Assembly (NCBI GenBank): GCA_017412585.1
Contig: JAFPXK010000033.1
Span: 1-46,709, forward strand
Source: Oscillospiraceae bacterium
GTDB lineage: Bacteria; Bacillota; Clostridia; Oscillospirales; Oscillospiraceae
Reading direction: 5' to 3'
Length of the DNA: 46,709 nucleotides
Translations under genes and position numbers: made by a program
Notes under the pieces: generated by a model
What the model was told of the DNA's origin: nothing
Database searches by the model: none
What the model saw: the letters and a program-made list of their open reading frames with translations, nothing else
In this document: in pieces, positions 30,035-38,714 of the stretch
Layout: each line of letters opens with the position of its first letter
Numbering within the stretch: position 1 is the stretch's first letter

Positions 30035-32194
30035 TTAGCCGATCGCGTTGTAGTAGGCGAGCAGACGATCCCAAGCGTCCTGCTTGAGCTGCAGGTACTG
30101 CTTGCCGCCCCACTCGTCAGCAACCTTGGAAGCGGAAGCTGCGGCGTTGCCCATGCCCTCTTCGGCATAGCCGGCAACGATCTGGTTGACGAACAGGTTC
30201 TCGCCGCCCTTGGAGGAGGAGAATCTGCCGTTGGAGGTGAGCTGGGTGTAGGAGTTGATCATATCGTTCTCAGCCTTGGTGTTGGGCAGAACGGTGGGAA
30301 CGGACATGTACCAGGGGTTGGAGGTGACAGCCAGCTCGGGGTGCTTGATGGTGCCCAGAGCGATAGCGTTGGAGATGTAACCGGCGCCCTCACGGCCCAC
30401 ATCGGTGGTGCACTGGAACTCGAAGGCCTGGCTCTTGGCGAAGCTCAGAGTGGAGCCCAGGTACTGACGGGCGTAGTTGGTGTAGTTGCCGCTGGCCTTC
30501 TCCCACAGCTCGGCGCGGGTGGCGTCAGCGATCTCGGGCATCTGCTGGCCGTTGAAGTTGAAGGTCACGTAGCTGCCGTCGGCATTGGTCTTGATGAAGG
30601 CGTCGGGGCCGTAGGACATGAGGATCATGCCCTTGGGGGAGTAAGCGAAGTCGATGAGGGACAGAGCGGCATTCAGCTTGTCGGTGTCATCGCCGATACC
30701 GGCCACGGACAGGCCCCAGCCGTCGGTCTTGACGGAACGCCAGGACTCGGTGAAGCGCATGTACTTGCCGCCGTTGGTGCCGTCATTCCAGCGGGCCACG
30801 GGAACCATGACAGCGACGTACTTCTCGCCATCCTGGAACACGCCCTGGCTGGGATCGTTGTACAGGGTCTGGGTCTGGTTGTAGTCGTAGTGCATGAAGC
30901 CGGAGTCGTTCTCCAGATACTGCTTGGTCTTGCCCTCGGCGGTGTTCATGAAGTTGACGGACAGCAGGCCCTCCTTGGCCATGTTGTTCATACGCTCCAG
31001 AGCCTCATAGGCCTCGGTGTCCTGACGGGCATCGCGCAGCTTGCCGTCGGTGTCGAAGTACAGGTAATCCTGGCGGGACTCCATGCCGCGGACGCCGAAC
31101 AGGTGGCCGGCGAAGCGGAACATATCCACGCGGCGCTGGTTGTTGTCATCCTCGCGGGAGAAGATGCCCTGGATGGAATCGGTGCCGTTCAGGGTCTGGG
31201 GGTTGGCCACCACGCAGCGCAGCAGGGCCACCAGCTCATCGGCGTCCCAGGCGGCGTTCTGGCCCACGAACAGGTTGGAACGGGTGGTGCCGTAGTAGCC
31301 GGCATAGGCCTCGTCGATGTAGGTGCGGAGCATGTTGACAGCGGTGACGCCGTCGATGGAGCCAGCCTCGTTCATCTTGGCGATGATGTTGCCGGCGGCA
31401 TCATAGTCCTTGGTGATGCTCTCCACGCTGGTGCCGTCCAGGGAGACGACCTCAACGGGAACCTTGCCGGAGGTGGGCATGTAGGGCTGATAGACGGGGT
31501 CAGCGGTGTTGTTGCTGGCGGAGGCGGTGAACTCGCCCTCGCCGTCCAGCAGCTTGGCCACCATGTCAGCGCGCATCAGAGGCATACGCTCGATATCGTT
31601 GACACCGTCGAAGTAGGGGGAGAAGTAGATGGCGCCGGTAGAGGTGTTACCGGTGATGGACAGGCGGACGATGGGGTTGGCCTCCAGGTACGCCTTGAAG
31701 TTGGGCATGGAATCCAGATACTGGGCGATGTCCACGATGACACCCTGCTCGCCGTACTCCGTCAGCTTGCTGGCGGTACCGGACAGGACGTCGATGTTGG
31801 CCATCTGCTCTTTCCAGAAGTCGAACTCCTTGGCAGCGCTGTTGCCCTGGTAGTTATCCTCGATGTTGATACCCAGGACGTTCATGACCTCAACCCAGGT
31901 GGGCTTGAAGTCGCCGGCGTGATAGGTGACGCCGTCGGCCAGGGTGATGCCCTCACCGGCAACCTCGGGATCCAGGCGCAGGCCGGTCTTGGTGGAGTTG
32001 TAACCCACGGCCATGCGGAGGGTGGTGCCCTCGGCGTAGGTCAGCTCGGCAGCGGGAGCAGCGGTCTCGCCCTCACTGGACTGGGCGTCGGTACCGTCGC
32101 CGTCCACGTTGATCTTGCCGCCGCAGCCTGCCAGCAGGGCGACCAGCATCGTTGCGACCAGCAACAGTGCAATCAGGGATTTGCTCTTTTTCAT
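30035..32194 (-). CDS. Large ABC solute-binding lipoprotein for pectic oligosaccharides
   Basis: This 719-residue protein starts with a lipoprotein signal (MKKSKSLIALLLVATMLVALLAGC, cut here for length at the lipobox LLAGC; lipidated Cys24), then a Ser/Gly/Thr-rich linker, then a long binding domain. Regions such as LRMAVGYNSTKTGL, FDFWKEQMANIDVLSG and YSPKGMILMSYGPD resemble LplA-type extracellular binding proteins. Those are usually nearer 450-560 residues, so this one carries extra sequence. TAGGAGG precedes the ATG. It follows lplC and should deliver oligogalacturonides to the LplBC channel. Confidence 0.9.
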   Translation of the reverse strand: MKKSKSLIALLLVATMLVALLAGCGGKINVDGDGTDAQSSEGETAAPAAELTYAEGTTLRMAVGYNSTKTGLRLDPEVAGEGITLADGVTYHAGDFKPTWVEVMNVLGINIEDNYQGNSAAKEFDFWKEQMANIDVLSGTASKLTEYGEQGVIVDIAQYLDSMPNFKAYLEANPIVRLSITGNTSTGAIYFSPYFDGVNDIERMPLMRADMVAKLLDGEGEFTASASNNTADPVYQPYMPTSGKVPVEVVSLDGTSVESITKDYDAAGNIIAKMNEAGSIDGVTAVNMLRTYIDEAYAGYYGTTRSNLFVGQNAAWDADELVALLRCVVANPQTLNGTDSIQGIFSREDDNNQRRVDMFRFAGHLFGVRGMESRQDYLYFDTDGKLRDARQDTEAYEALERMNNMAKEGLLSVNFMNTAEGKTKQYLENDSGFMHYDYNQTQTLYNDPSQGVFQDGEKYVAVMVPVARWNDGTNGGKYMRFTESWRSVKTDGWGLSVAGIGDDTDKLNAALSLIDFAYSPKGMILMSYGPDAFIKTNADGSYVTFNFNGQQMPEIADATRAELWEKASGNYTNYARQYLGSTLSFAKSQAFEFQCTTDVGREGAGYISNAIALGTIKHPELAVTSNPWYMSVPTVLPNTKAENDMINSYTQLTSNGRFSSSKGGENLFVNQIVAGYAEEGMGNAAASASKVADEWGGKQYLQLKQDAWDRLLAYYNAIG

Positions 32195-32266
32195 AGTATC
32201 CTCCTATAAAATAAATATGATTTTTCCGGTCGTTCCGGTGGAACTACTATAAAGGGATTTGGCGGA

Positions 32267-33157
32267 TTACTCCTTGACGCCGCCCACGTTGGTGCCCTTG
32301 GCGAAGTACTTCTGAATGAAGGGGTAGATGATCAGAATGGGCACAATGGAGCAGACGATCAGGGCGTAGATCACGGAGTCGGAGGCATAGGGCTGATTCC
32401 AGCCGGCCATGGCCTCGGCGTCGGTGAACTCCTCCAGGCGGAGGCGGATGAACACCTGCAGGGGATGCTCGTTGGCGTTGGAAATCATCTGGCGGGCCCA
32501 GAAGTAGCCGTTCCAGCGGCTGATGCCGAAGAACAGGGCCACGGTGGCGATGGTGGACTTGCTCATGGGCAGGTACACCTTGCTCAGCACCTGGAACTCG
32601 CTGGCGCCGTCCACGATGGCGGCCTCTTCGATTTCGCTGGGCACGCCCTCGAAGGCGTTACGCAGCAGGATGATGTTCATGGCCGCCATACCCATGGCGA
32701 TGACCACCAGCCACTTGTCGTCGGTGATGCCGATGCCGTTGAACACGGCCTTGGTGTCCAGATAGTTCAGGTACTGGGGCACGATACCGGCGGAGAACCA
32801 CATGGTGAACACCAGGAAGAAGTTGAACACCTTGCGGAACAGCAGGCGGCGCTTGGACAGGGCGTAGGCGCCCAGGATGGAGTACAGCAGGGCCCAGACG
32901 GTGCCGTAGAAGGTGATGAACAGCGTGTTGGAATAGGCATTCCAGAACATATTGTCGCCGAACATACGCTTGAAGGCATCAAACTGAATGGCCTTGGGGA
33001 GGATCACGATCTGGCCGTATTCCACGGCGCTGCGGCCGGAAATGGCGGCGGAGATGGCGTAGACGAAGGGATACAGGCACGCCAGGGCGAACACGGTAAG
33101 GAGCGTGTAGCTGATGATCTTGAAAATCAGCTCGGAGACCTCAAGTTTTCTTTTCAT
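32267..33157 (-). CDS. lplC: ABC sugar permease, LplC/YtcP type
   Basis: This 296-residue CUT1-family inner-membrane permease has six predicted helices and the EAA loop EAAIVDGASEFQVLSKVYLPMSK that contacts the ATPase. Its C-terminus FIQKYFAKGTNVGGVKE is typical of LplC/YtcP proteins. It lies 15 nt after its partner permease. B. subtilis LplABC-type importers handle rhamnogalacturonan or related oligosaccharides, which fits this locus. Confidence 0.93.
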   Translation of the reverse strand: MKRKLEVSELIFKIISYTLLTVFALACLYPFVYAISAAISGRSAVEYGQIVILPKAIQFDAFKRMFGDNMFWNAYSNTLFITFYGTVWALLYSILGAYALSKRRLLFRKVFNFFLVFTMWFSAGIVPQYLNYLDTKAVFNGIGITDDKWLVVIAMGMAAMNIILLRNAFEGVPSEIEEAAIVDGASEFQVLSKVYLPMSKSTIATVALFFGISRWNGYFWARQMISNANEHPLQVFIRLRLEEFTDAEAMAGWNQPYASDSVIYALIVCSIVPILIIYPFIQKYFAKGTNVGGVKE

Positions 33158-33172
33158 GCCGATCTCCTTTCC

Positions 33173-34225
33173 TTAATACAGAGAGACGTCGGACGCCTTG
33201 CGGGCAATGGTGTTGGCGCCGATGACCAGCAGCATGCCCACGACGTTGTTCATCATCTCGGCCGCGGAGGCGATACCCTTGGCAGCGCCGGCCAGGCCGT
33301 AACGCTGGGCGAAGGTGGAAACCACGTCGGCGGTGACATAGGTGTTGGTGTTGTACAGCAGCAGCACCTTCTCATAGCCGATGTTCAGCAGGGAGCCGAT
33401 ACGGGTGATGAGCATGATGACGATGGTGGACAGGATGCTGGGCAGCACCACGTAGCGCATCTGGGCCATCTTGCCGGCGCCGTCGATCTGGGCGGCCTCG
33501 TAGCTGGTGGGCGAGATGGCGATGATGGCGGCGAAGAAGACGATGCTGTCGTAGCCCGCGCCCTCCCAGATGCCGCTGATGATGTAGATCGGGCGGAAGA
33601 AGGCGGGGTTATTCAGCAAACCTGCGTTGGCCACCTCCTGGGAAACCACGCCCAGAGAGGCCAGGGCCTGGGACACGATGCCCATGCCGCTGGTGAGGGA
33701 GCCCTGCTTGACCAGCATGACCACCAGAGAGGTCATAACGACGGTGGACATGAACTTGGGCAGGTAGGTCAGCACCTGGTAGACGCTGCGGGCGATGTCG
33801 GACTTGATCTCGTTGAAGAACAGGGCCAGGATGATGGGCATCGGGAAGCCGAAGCACAGGCCGTAAAAGCTGAGGGTGAAGGTGTTGCGCATGGCGCGCC
33901 AGAACTCGCGGGACAGGTCGTCGCCGCCCACCAGCAGGCGCTTGAAGTACGAAAAGCCGGAGAACAACTGCTGGGACACGGGCAGCACCTCGTCGGATAC
34001 CTTGAAGCAGCCCAGCAGCTCGTACATGGGGAAGTAACGCCAGAACAGGAAGACCAACAGCATGGGGATGAGCATGATGTACAGCCGCCAGTCTTTTAGG
34101 ATCGTGCGCCCGACGTGGAGCCAATAATGCTTCTCCACATCGTCACGCACCACCTGCTCCGGATTACTGCGGTACGAATCCGTCGCTTGGTCGTAGATGA
34201 GAAAATCTGCCGCTTTTGCTTTCAT
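33173..34225 (-). CDS. lplB: ABC sugar permease, LplB type
   Basis: This 350-residue CUT1 permease has six predicted helices, an N-terminal cytoplasmic extension of about 45 residues, the first helix LYIMLIPMLLVFLFWRYFPMY, and the EAA loop EAAQIDGAGKMAQMRYVVLP. It is longer at the N-terminus than most LplB proteins (about 320). Its ATG overlaps the stop of the upstream membrane gene by 4 nt (ATGA). It should form the translocation channel with the LplC-type permease. Confidence 0.93.
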   Translation of the reverse strand: MKAKAADFLIYDQATDSYRSNPEQVVRDDVEKHYWLHVGRTILKDWRLYIMLIPMLLVFLFWRYFPMYELLGCFKVSDEVLPVSQQLFSGFSYFKRLLVGGDDLSREFWRAMRNTFTLSFYGLCFGFPMPIILALFFNEIKSDIARSVYQVLTYLPKFMSTVVMTSLVVMLVKQGSLTSGMGIVSQALASLGVVSQEVANAGLLNNPAFFRPIYIISGIWEGAGYDSIVFFAAIIAISPTSYEAAQIDGAGKMAQMRYVVLPSILSTIVIMLITRIGSLLNIGYEKVLLLYNTNTYVTADVVSTFAQRYGLAGAAKGIASAAEMMNNVVGMLLVIGANTIARKASDVSLY

Positions 34226-34803
34226 CTAATTCCTCCTTTTTCCTCCTCTCCGTTGATGCGGAGAAGATAATGCTTTTGATCTTCAAATATCCCGTCGAGC
34301 CGCCGGGCGATCCAGATGATGACCGCGGTGAAGAGGCCCGAAAGAACATCCGTGGTGATAAAGCCCACGCAGCGGGAGAGCTCGTGGCCCAGAGCCAGGG
34401 CCACAAGGCCGCGGCTAAGTTGCATGCAAAGCTGCGTGGCGACGGCGAAGGCAAGGGAGCGGATCACATCCTGGCGGATGGCCTCCTTGCCCCACAGCCG
34501 AATGAGGAGCAGGCCCGCCAGGGCGCCCAGGTTGCCGATACAATAAATAATGAATTGGCCGGCGGTGGCGCCGGAGACAAAGCAGAACACCGCGCCGCCC
34601 AACACGGCGTGGATGGCGGCCCAGGGGCCCCAGCGCATCATGACGATGGCGGTGAGGGCGGCCACCACGGACACCGTGTACAGCTGGTCGGGGAACCAGA
34701 AGCGGGCCGCCGTGACGATGACCGCCTCGGAGAACACCATCATTACGGCGAAGAGGATCAGGTCGATGGTGCGGTACTGCTGAAACGAAAAACGTCGGTT
34801 CAT
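34222..34803 (-). CDS. Membrane protein resembling ECF-transporter S components
   Basis: This 193-residue hydrophobic protein has about five to six membrane segments (for example TIDLILFAVMMVFSEAVIVTAA, shortened, and FIIYCIGNLGALAGLLLIRLW). Small size, an N-terminal MNRRFSFQQYRTIDL and a mid-protein GPWAAIHAVLGG loop recall ECF S components. No ECF ATPase or T component is present in the window. I start at ATG 34803, which has AAGGAT upstream; longer starts lack a ribosome binding site. It leads the oligosaccharide uptake operon and overlaps lplB by 4 nt. Family assignment is tentative. Confidence 0.6.
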   Translation of the reverse strand: MNRRFSFQQYRTIDLILFAVMMVFSEAVIVTAARFWFPDQLYTVSVVAALTAIVMMRWGPWAAIHAVLGGAVFCFVSGATAGQFIIYCIGNLGALAGLLLIRLWGKEAIRQDVIRSLAFAVATQLCMQLSRGLVALALGHELSRCVGFITTDVLSGLFTAVIIWIARRLDGIFEDQKHYLLRINGEEEKGGIR

Positions 34804-34848
34804 GGGGAAAAATCCTTTTCTTACATACCCGGGCATTTTGACTTGATT

Positions 34849-34854
34849 ATTATA
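34849..34854 (-). promoter_or_regulatory. Probable -10 box of the oligosaccharide uptake operon
   Basis: Read leftward, a perfect TATAAT occupies 34854-34849, about 46 nt before the ATG at 34803. The -35 region at proper spacing (around 34872-34877) reads GTACGG, a poor match, which suggests that an activator such as one of the AraC-type regulators is required. Confidence 0.5.
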
Positions 34855-34930
34855 AATGTGTGAACGGGCCACCGTACATAGCGAAAACGATGGTGTTTAT
34901 GCACAAAAGGGACATCTTCTCCCTGCCCAC

Positions 34931-34959
34931 TTTTCATCCATTTGTCAATATGCTACAAT
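34931..34959 (+). promoter_or_regulatory. Pectinesterase promoter
   Basis: TTTTCA (34931-34936) and TACAAT (34954-34959) are separated by 17 nt on the + strand. The GTG start of the pectinesterase follows about 48 nt after the -10 box, with GGAGG between. Confidence 0.6.
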
Positions 34960-35007
34960 TAGGGCCATCAAATTTGTGCAACATAGAAAAACGGAGGTGT
35001 CCGAATC

Positions 35008-35880
35008 GTGCATGACATCCATATCCGGCCCGGGCAGGATTTGCAGGCTGCCCTCAACGGCGCCCCTGCCGGGGCCACCGTCTATCTGGCGGAGGGCGAG
35101 TACCGGCAGAAGGTGATGATCACCGTGCCGGGGCTGACCATCGTGGGCCGGGGGGCGGGGAAAACCGTTATCGCCTGGGACGACTACGCCCAGAAGATCC
35201 ACGCCGACGGCAAGGAGTACAACACCTTCCGCACCTGGACGGTGGCGGTGTGCGCCGACGGCGTCACCATGCGGGACCTCGCCATCGTAAACGACGCGCT
35301 GCATCCGGAGGTGAAGGGCCAGGAGGTGGCGCTGACGGTGTACGGCGACGACTTCGTCATGGCCGACTGCGTCCTCTCCTCCACCCAGGACACGCTGTTT
35401 GTGGGGCCGCTGCCCCGCGACCTGATCGCCCGGTACGACGGTTTTCTGCCCGACATTCTGCGGCAGGACCGACTGCTGCGCCAGCGGTTTGACCGGTGCC
35501 GCATCGAGGGCACGGTGGACTACATCTTCGGCTGCGGCGAAGCCACGTTTACCGACTGCGAGATCCGCAACGTGTACGACGCCCGGCACATCGGCTACGC
35601 CGCCGCGCCGGCCCACGCTTTGGAGCAGACAGAGGGCTTTCTGTTCCGCAACTGCCGCTTCACCTGCGAGGCGGGGGTGGACACGGATTCCATTTTCCTT
35701 GCCCGGCCCTGGCGGGACTACGGGCTGGCCAGGTTTGTGGACTGCCAATATGACAGGCACATCGCCAAGGTGGGCTTTGACAAGTGGAACGACACCCACC
35801 GGGACGAGACGGCCCGGTTCATCGAGCAGCCTGCGGTGCCGGGGCGGGTGGCCTGGGCCAACCGTCAGACGGAGGCGTAA
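35008..35880 (+). CDS. Cytoplasmic pectin methylesterase (CE8)
   Basis: This 290-residue right-handed beta-helix enzyme removes methyl esters from galacturonate residues. CE8 motifs are present: GQEVAL (104-109), TQDTLF with Gln127-Asp128, DYIFGCGEATF with Asp171, and LARPWRDY with Arg233 and Trp235. It starts at GTG, with GGAGG 10 nt upstream; no in-frame ATG is nearby. No signal peptide, so it should act on imported methylated oligogalacturonides. It is transcribed away from the uptake operon and its last 16 nt overlap the end of the opposing TIM-barrel gene. Confidence 0.93.
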   Translation: MHDIHIRPGQDLQAALNGAPAGATVYLAEGEYRQKVMITVPGLTIVGRGAGKTVIAWDDYAQKIHADGKEYNTFRTWTVAVCADGVTMRDLAIVNDALHPEVKGQEVALTVYGDDFVMADCVLSSTQDTLFVGPLPRDLIARYDGFLPDILRQDRLLRQRFDRCRIEGTVDYIFGCGEATFTDCEIRNVYDARHIGYAAAPAHALEQTEGFLFRNCRFTCEAGVDTDSIFLARPWRDYGLARFVDCQYDRHIAKVGFDKWNDTHRDETARFIEQPAVPGRVAWANRQTEA

Positions 35881-36719
35881 ATCTGCTGGATAAGCCGGCG
35901 GGAGGCCACGGCGTTATCGTTGGAGGTGTTCTCCAGGGTGGCCTGGATATAGGGCTTGCGGGCCTTTAAGAAGGCGGCGATGGCGCGGTAGTCCATCTCG
36001 CCGGTGCCGGCGGCCACGCTGGTGAGCTTGCCGCCGTCGCGGACGAAGTCTTTAATATGTACCATGGCGATATGGTCGCACAGCTTCTCCATGGCCTCGC
36101 CGATGACACGCTCCCGGTCGTCCACGTTCTCCATGCCCAGCAGGTTCACCGGGTCGAAGATGATGCGCAGGTTGGGGCTGCCCAGGCCGCGGATGACCTC
36201 CAGGGCCCGGTCGGCGTTATAGACGATATGGTTCCACACCGGCTCAATGGCCATGGTGACGCCGTAGTGCTCGGCGCAGGCCACCACCGGCTCTAAGTTG
36301 TGCATGAAGGTGCGCAGGGCCTCGTCGGTGTGGGTGTTGGCGTCTAGCTTGTAGGCCTCGTTGGGGGCGCCGGTCTCGGTGCCCACCATGCCGATGCCCG
36401 CCAGGGCGGCCACGCGGAGATTGCCGTAATAGCGGGACTGGAATTCCGCAATTTTGCCGGGGTCGGGGTGGGCCAGATTGAGGTAGCAGCCCAGCACCGC
36501 CACGTCCAGATCGTATTGGCGGAAGGTGCGGCGCAGGTAGGCCGCCAGGCCCTCGGTGAGGGCGGCGCCGTCGAAGGTGACGCCCTTGATGACCTTGGCC
36601 AGGGCCAGATGGACACAGGAGAAGCCCTCCTCATTGGCCTTGGCAAGGCGCTGCTCCAGCGTCTGGTACTCAGGGCCCAGGGCCGCGTTCACGTCATGGA
36701 GACGGATTCCGATTTGCAT
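35865..36719 (-). CDS. TIM-barrel sugar epimerase/isomerase (xylose isomerase-like, AP endonuclease 2 superfamily)
   Basis: This 284-residue protein has the layout of the superfamily: MQIGIRLHDVNAALG at the start, metal-ligand candidates Glu/Asp in TMAIEPVWNHIVYN and LRIIFDPVNLLG, then HIAMVHIKDFV and GTGEMDYRAIAAFLK near the end. These proteins often epimerise or isomerise ketoses and keto sugar acids. AGGGAGG precedes the ATG. Its substrate is not evident; being beside pectin genes, a uronate-derived sugar is plausible. It converges on and overlaps the pectinesterase gene by 16 nt. Confidence 0.8.
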   Translation of the reverse strand: MQIGIRLHDVNAALGPEYQTLEQRLAKANEEGFSCVHLALAKVIKGVTFDGAALTEGLAAYLRRTFRQYDLDVAVLGCYLNLAHPDPGKIAEFQSRYYGNLRVAALAGIGMVGTETGAPNEAYKLDANTHTDEALRTFMHNLEPVVACAEHYGVTMAIEPVWNHIVYNADRALEVIRGLGSPNLRIIFDPVNLLGMENVDDRERVIGEAMEKLCDHIAMVHIKDFVRDGGKLTSVAAGTGEMDYRAIAAFLKARKPYIQATLENTSNDNAVASRRLIQQIYASV

Positions 36720-36786
36720 ATTGACTCCTCCCTTTTATTTTGATAAGGTATGTGCCGTCAAAATCTTCCAATGATTGGTGGTTGCT

Positions 36787-37725
36787 ATGAATAGTCTGAC
36801 CATTTGCCTAGGGGCCATCACCCCGTTGTTCCTCACCATGGCGGCGGGCTTTGCCGCCAAGCGGGCGGGGATCGTTAAGGAGAGCGACATCTCCCGGATG
36901 AACGCGGTGGCCTTCAAGGCCTTCATGCCGGTGATGTGCTTTTATAACATCTACAACTCCGACCTGTCCTCCGCCGTGCGGCCCCGGCTGATTTTGTTCG
37001 CCGTCTGCGCCATCTTCGCGGTGTTCGGCCTGAGCCTGGGCTTCGCTGCCCTGTTCGTGCCGCGGCGGGACCGGCGGGGCGTGGTGGTGCAGGGGCTGTA
37101 CCGGTCTAACTTCGTGATACTGGGGCTGCCCTTCGTGTCGGGGCTGATGGAGGGCGCCGACGTGGGCGTCACCGCCGTGATGAGCGCCATCGTGGTGCCG
37201 GTGTTCAACGTGCTGGCGGTGATCGTTTTAGAGAGCTACAACGGCAAGAAGCCCAGCGGGAAGAAGCTGGCTCTGGACATCGCCAAAAATCCGCTGATCG
37301 TAGGCAGCGTGCTGGGCATCCTGACCCTGGCCACGGGGCTGAAGCTGCCCTTCCCTATCGTCAACTTCCTGCGGGACATGGGCAAGGCCGCCAGCCCGCT
37401 GATGCTGTTTCTGCTGGGGGCCTTCTTCCGCTTCAACGGCGCCAAGGACCACTGGAAGGAGCTGCTGGCGGTGTCGCTGGGGCGGCTGGTGGTCATCCCG
37501 GCGCTGGTGCTGGGCGCAGCCATCGCCCTGGGCTTCCGGGACATCGAGCTGGTGACGCTGCTGGCCATCTTCGCCTCCTCCACCGCCGTGGCGTCCTTTA
37601 CCATGGCCGAGCAGATGGGCGGCGACGCCGCCCTGGCAGGGGACATCGTGGTGGCTACCAGCACGCTGGCCTCCTTCACCCTGTTTGGCTGGAGCTTCCT
37701 GTTCAAAGTGCTCAATCTATACTGA
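36787..37725 (+). CDS. AEC-family membrane transporter
   Basis: This 312-residue hydrophobic protein of the auxin efflux carrier family has about ten membrane segments arranged as two halves, with the first helix ITPLFLTMAAGFAAKRAGIV, a central YRSNFVILGLPFVSG and a late FASSTAVASFTMAEQMGGD that are characteristic. AEC proteins move organic anions such as malate or other carboxylates. The ATG at 36787 has GGTGG 5 nt upstream; an in-frame TTG at 36775 is less likely. Its role here might be export or uptake of an organic acid from fermentation, but that is a guess. Confidence 0.9.
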   Translation: MNSLTICLGAITPLFLTMAAGFAAKRAGIVKESDISRMNAVAFKAFMPVMCFYNIYNSDLSSAVRPRLILFAVCAIFAVFGLSLGFAALFVPRRDRRGVVVQGLYRSNFVILGLPFVSGLMEGADVGVTAVMSAIVVPVFNVLAVIVLESYNGKKPSGKKLALDIAKNPLIVGSVLGILTLATGLKLPFPIVNFLRDMGKAASPLMLFLLGAFFRFNGAKDHWKELLAVSLGRLVVIPALVLGAAIALGFRDIELVTLLAIFASSTAVASFTMAEQMGGDAALAGDIVVATSTLASFTLFGWSFLFKVLNLY

Positions 37726-37830
37726 GCAGCGTTGCTATTTTATTGTAAATCATTCATAATAGATACAGTTTTACCATGATTCTCTCCGTAGAATTACAGA
37801 TATTTCAACACTATGGAGGATTTCGTAGGA

Positions 37831-38667
37831 ATGCACAAAGATACACGTCAAAATTTTGGCACCATCGCCCGGGTGTACGCGGACCGGGCAGTGCGGCAGT
37901 CGGGCTGCGAGATGCGCCGCCACCACAGCCACGAGTATTTTGAGCTGTTTTACCTGGAGCAGGGGGTTTGCCGCTTTTTGATCGACGACCGGCTGTATGA
38001 CCTGCGGGAGGGGGATTTTGCCCTGATACCGCCCCGGGTCTTTCATCACAGCCAGTACGCCCAGGGGGTGTGCCGGCGGGTGACGGTGTATTTCCGCCGG
38101 GAGGACGTGACGGCGGAGGCGTTGGCGTGGCTGCCGGGAGGCGAGGCCTTTCTGGACCGGGCCCAGGTGTTCCACGTGGTGCAAAGCTACCGGGAGCCGG
38201 TGGCGGCACTGGTGGGGCGGATGGTGGCCGAGAGCAAATCGGACGACCGGCACAGCGGTATGCTGCTGTACTGGCAGCTCCAGGAGTTGCTGGTGCTGTG
38301 CCGGCGGTGCTGCGACTTCTCCCAGGAGGCCCCGGAGGCCATCCCCACCGGCGACCATCAGGTGCTGCTGGCGGCCCGGTTTATCGCGGAGAACTACATG
38401 CGTACCCTCACCGCCGCCGACATCGCCGCCGCGGCGGGCTTCAGTCCCAACTATTTAAGCCGCCGGTTCCGGCAGGTGACGGGGGTGAGCATCCACGAAT
38501 ACCTGGTGTTCACCCGGCTGCACCACGCGGCGGAGCAGCTTGTCACCACCGGCGACACCATCACCCAGATCGCCCTGCGGTGCGGCTTCTCGGGCAGCAA
38601 TTACTTCAAGGACGCCTTTAAGAAAAAGTACGGGGTGACGCCCCGGGAATACAGGAACGAACAATAA
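37831..38667 (+). CDS. AraC-family transcriptional regulator (second)
   Basis: This 278-residue protein has an N-terminal cupin domain (RRHHSHEYFELFYLEQGVC, LREGDFALIPPRVFHHS) and a C-terminal AraC helix-turn-helix (LTAADIAAAAGFSPNYLSRR, IAQIALRCGFSGSNYFKDAF-type second half). I start at ATG 37831, preceded by GGAGG; the ATG at 37813 lies in that GGAGG region and lacks its own site. It follows the AEC gene on the same strand after about 105 nt and ends at a strong bidirectional terminator. Targets are unknown. Confidence 0.9.
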   Translation: MHKDTRQNFGTIARVYADRAVRQSGCEMRRHHSHEYFELFYLEQGVCRFLIDDRLYDLREGDFALIPPRVFHHSQYAQGVCRRVTVYFRREDVTAEALAWLPGGEAFLDRAQVFHVVQSYREPVAALVGRMVAESKSDDRHSGMLLYWQLQELLVLCRRCCDFSQEAPEAIPTGDHQVLLAARFIAENYMRTLTAADIAAAAGFSPNYLSRRFRQVTGVSIHEYLVFTRLHHAAEQLVTTGDTITQIALRCGFSGSNYFKDAFKKKYGVTPREYRNEQ

Positions 38668-38712
38668 AACAACACCCTTCGGGCGCGGCGTCCGAAGGGT
38701 GTTGTTTTATTT
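38663..38712. terminator. Bidirectional terminator between araC-type gene and DUF362 gene
   Basis: Bases 38663-38682 pair perfectly with 38692-38711 over 20 bp (AATAAAACAACACCC... with its complement) around a 9-nt GC-rich loop. Each strand ends in a T-rich run, so it stops both converging genes. Confidence 0.92.
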
Positions 38713-38714
38713 GG

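Noticed and set aside
29795..32209. Long + strand ORF of 804 residues opposite the binding-protein gene
   Set aside because: It is a Gly/Val/His-rich shadow frame of a GC-rich gene on the minus strand. The true lipoprotein has a signal peptide, ribosome binding site and family match. Similar antisense frames opposite uxaA, uxaB, kdgK and others were dropped for the same reason.
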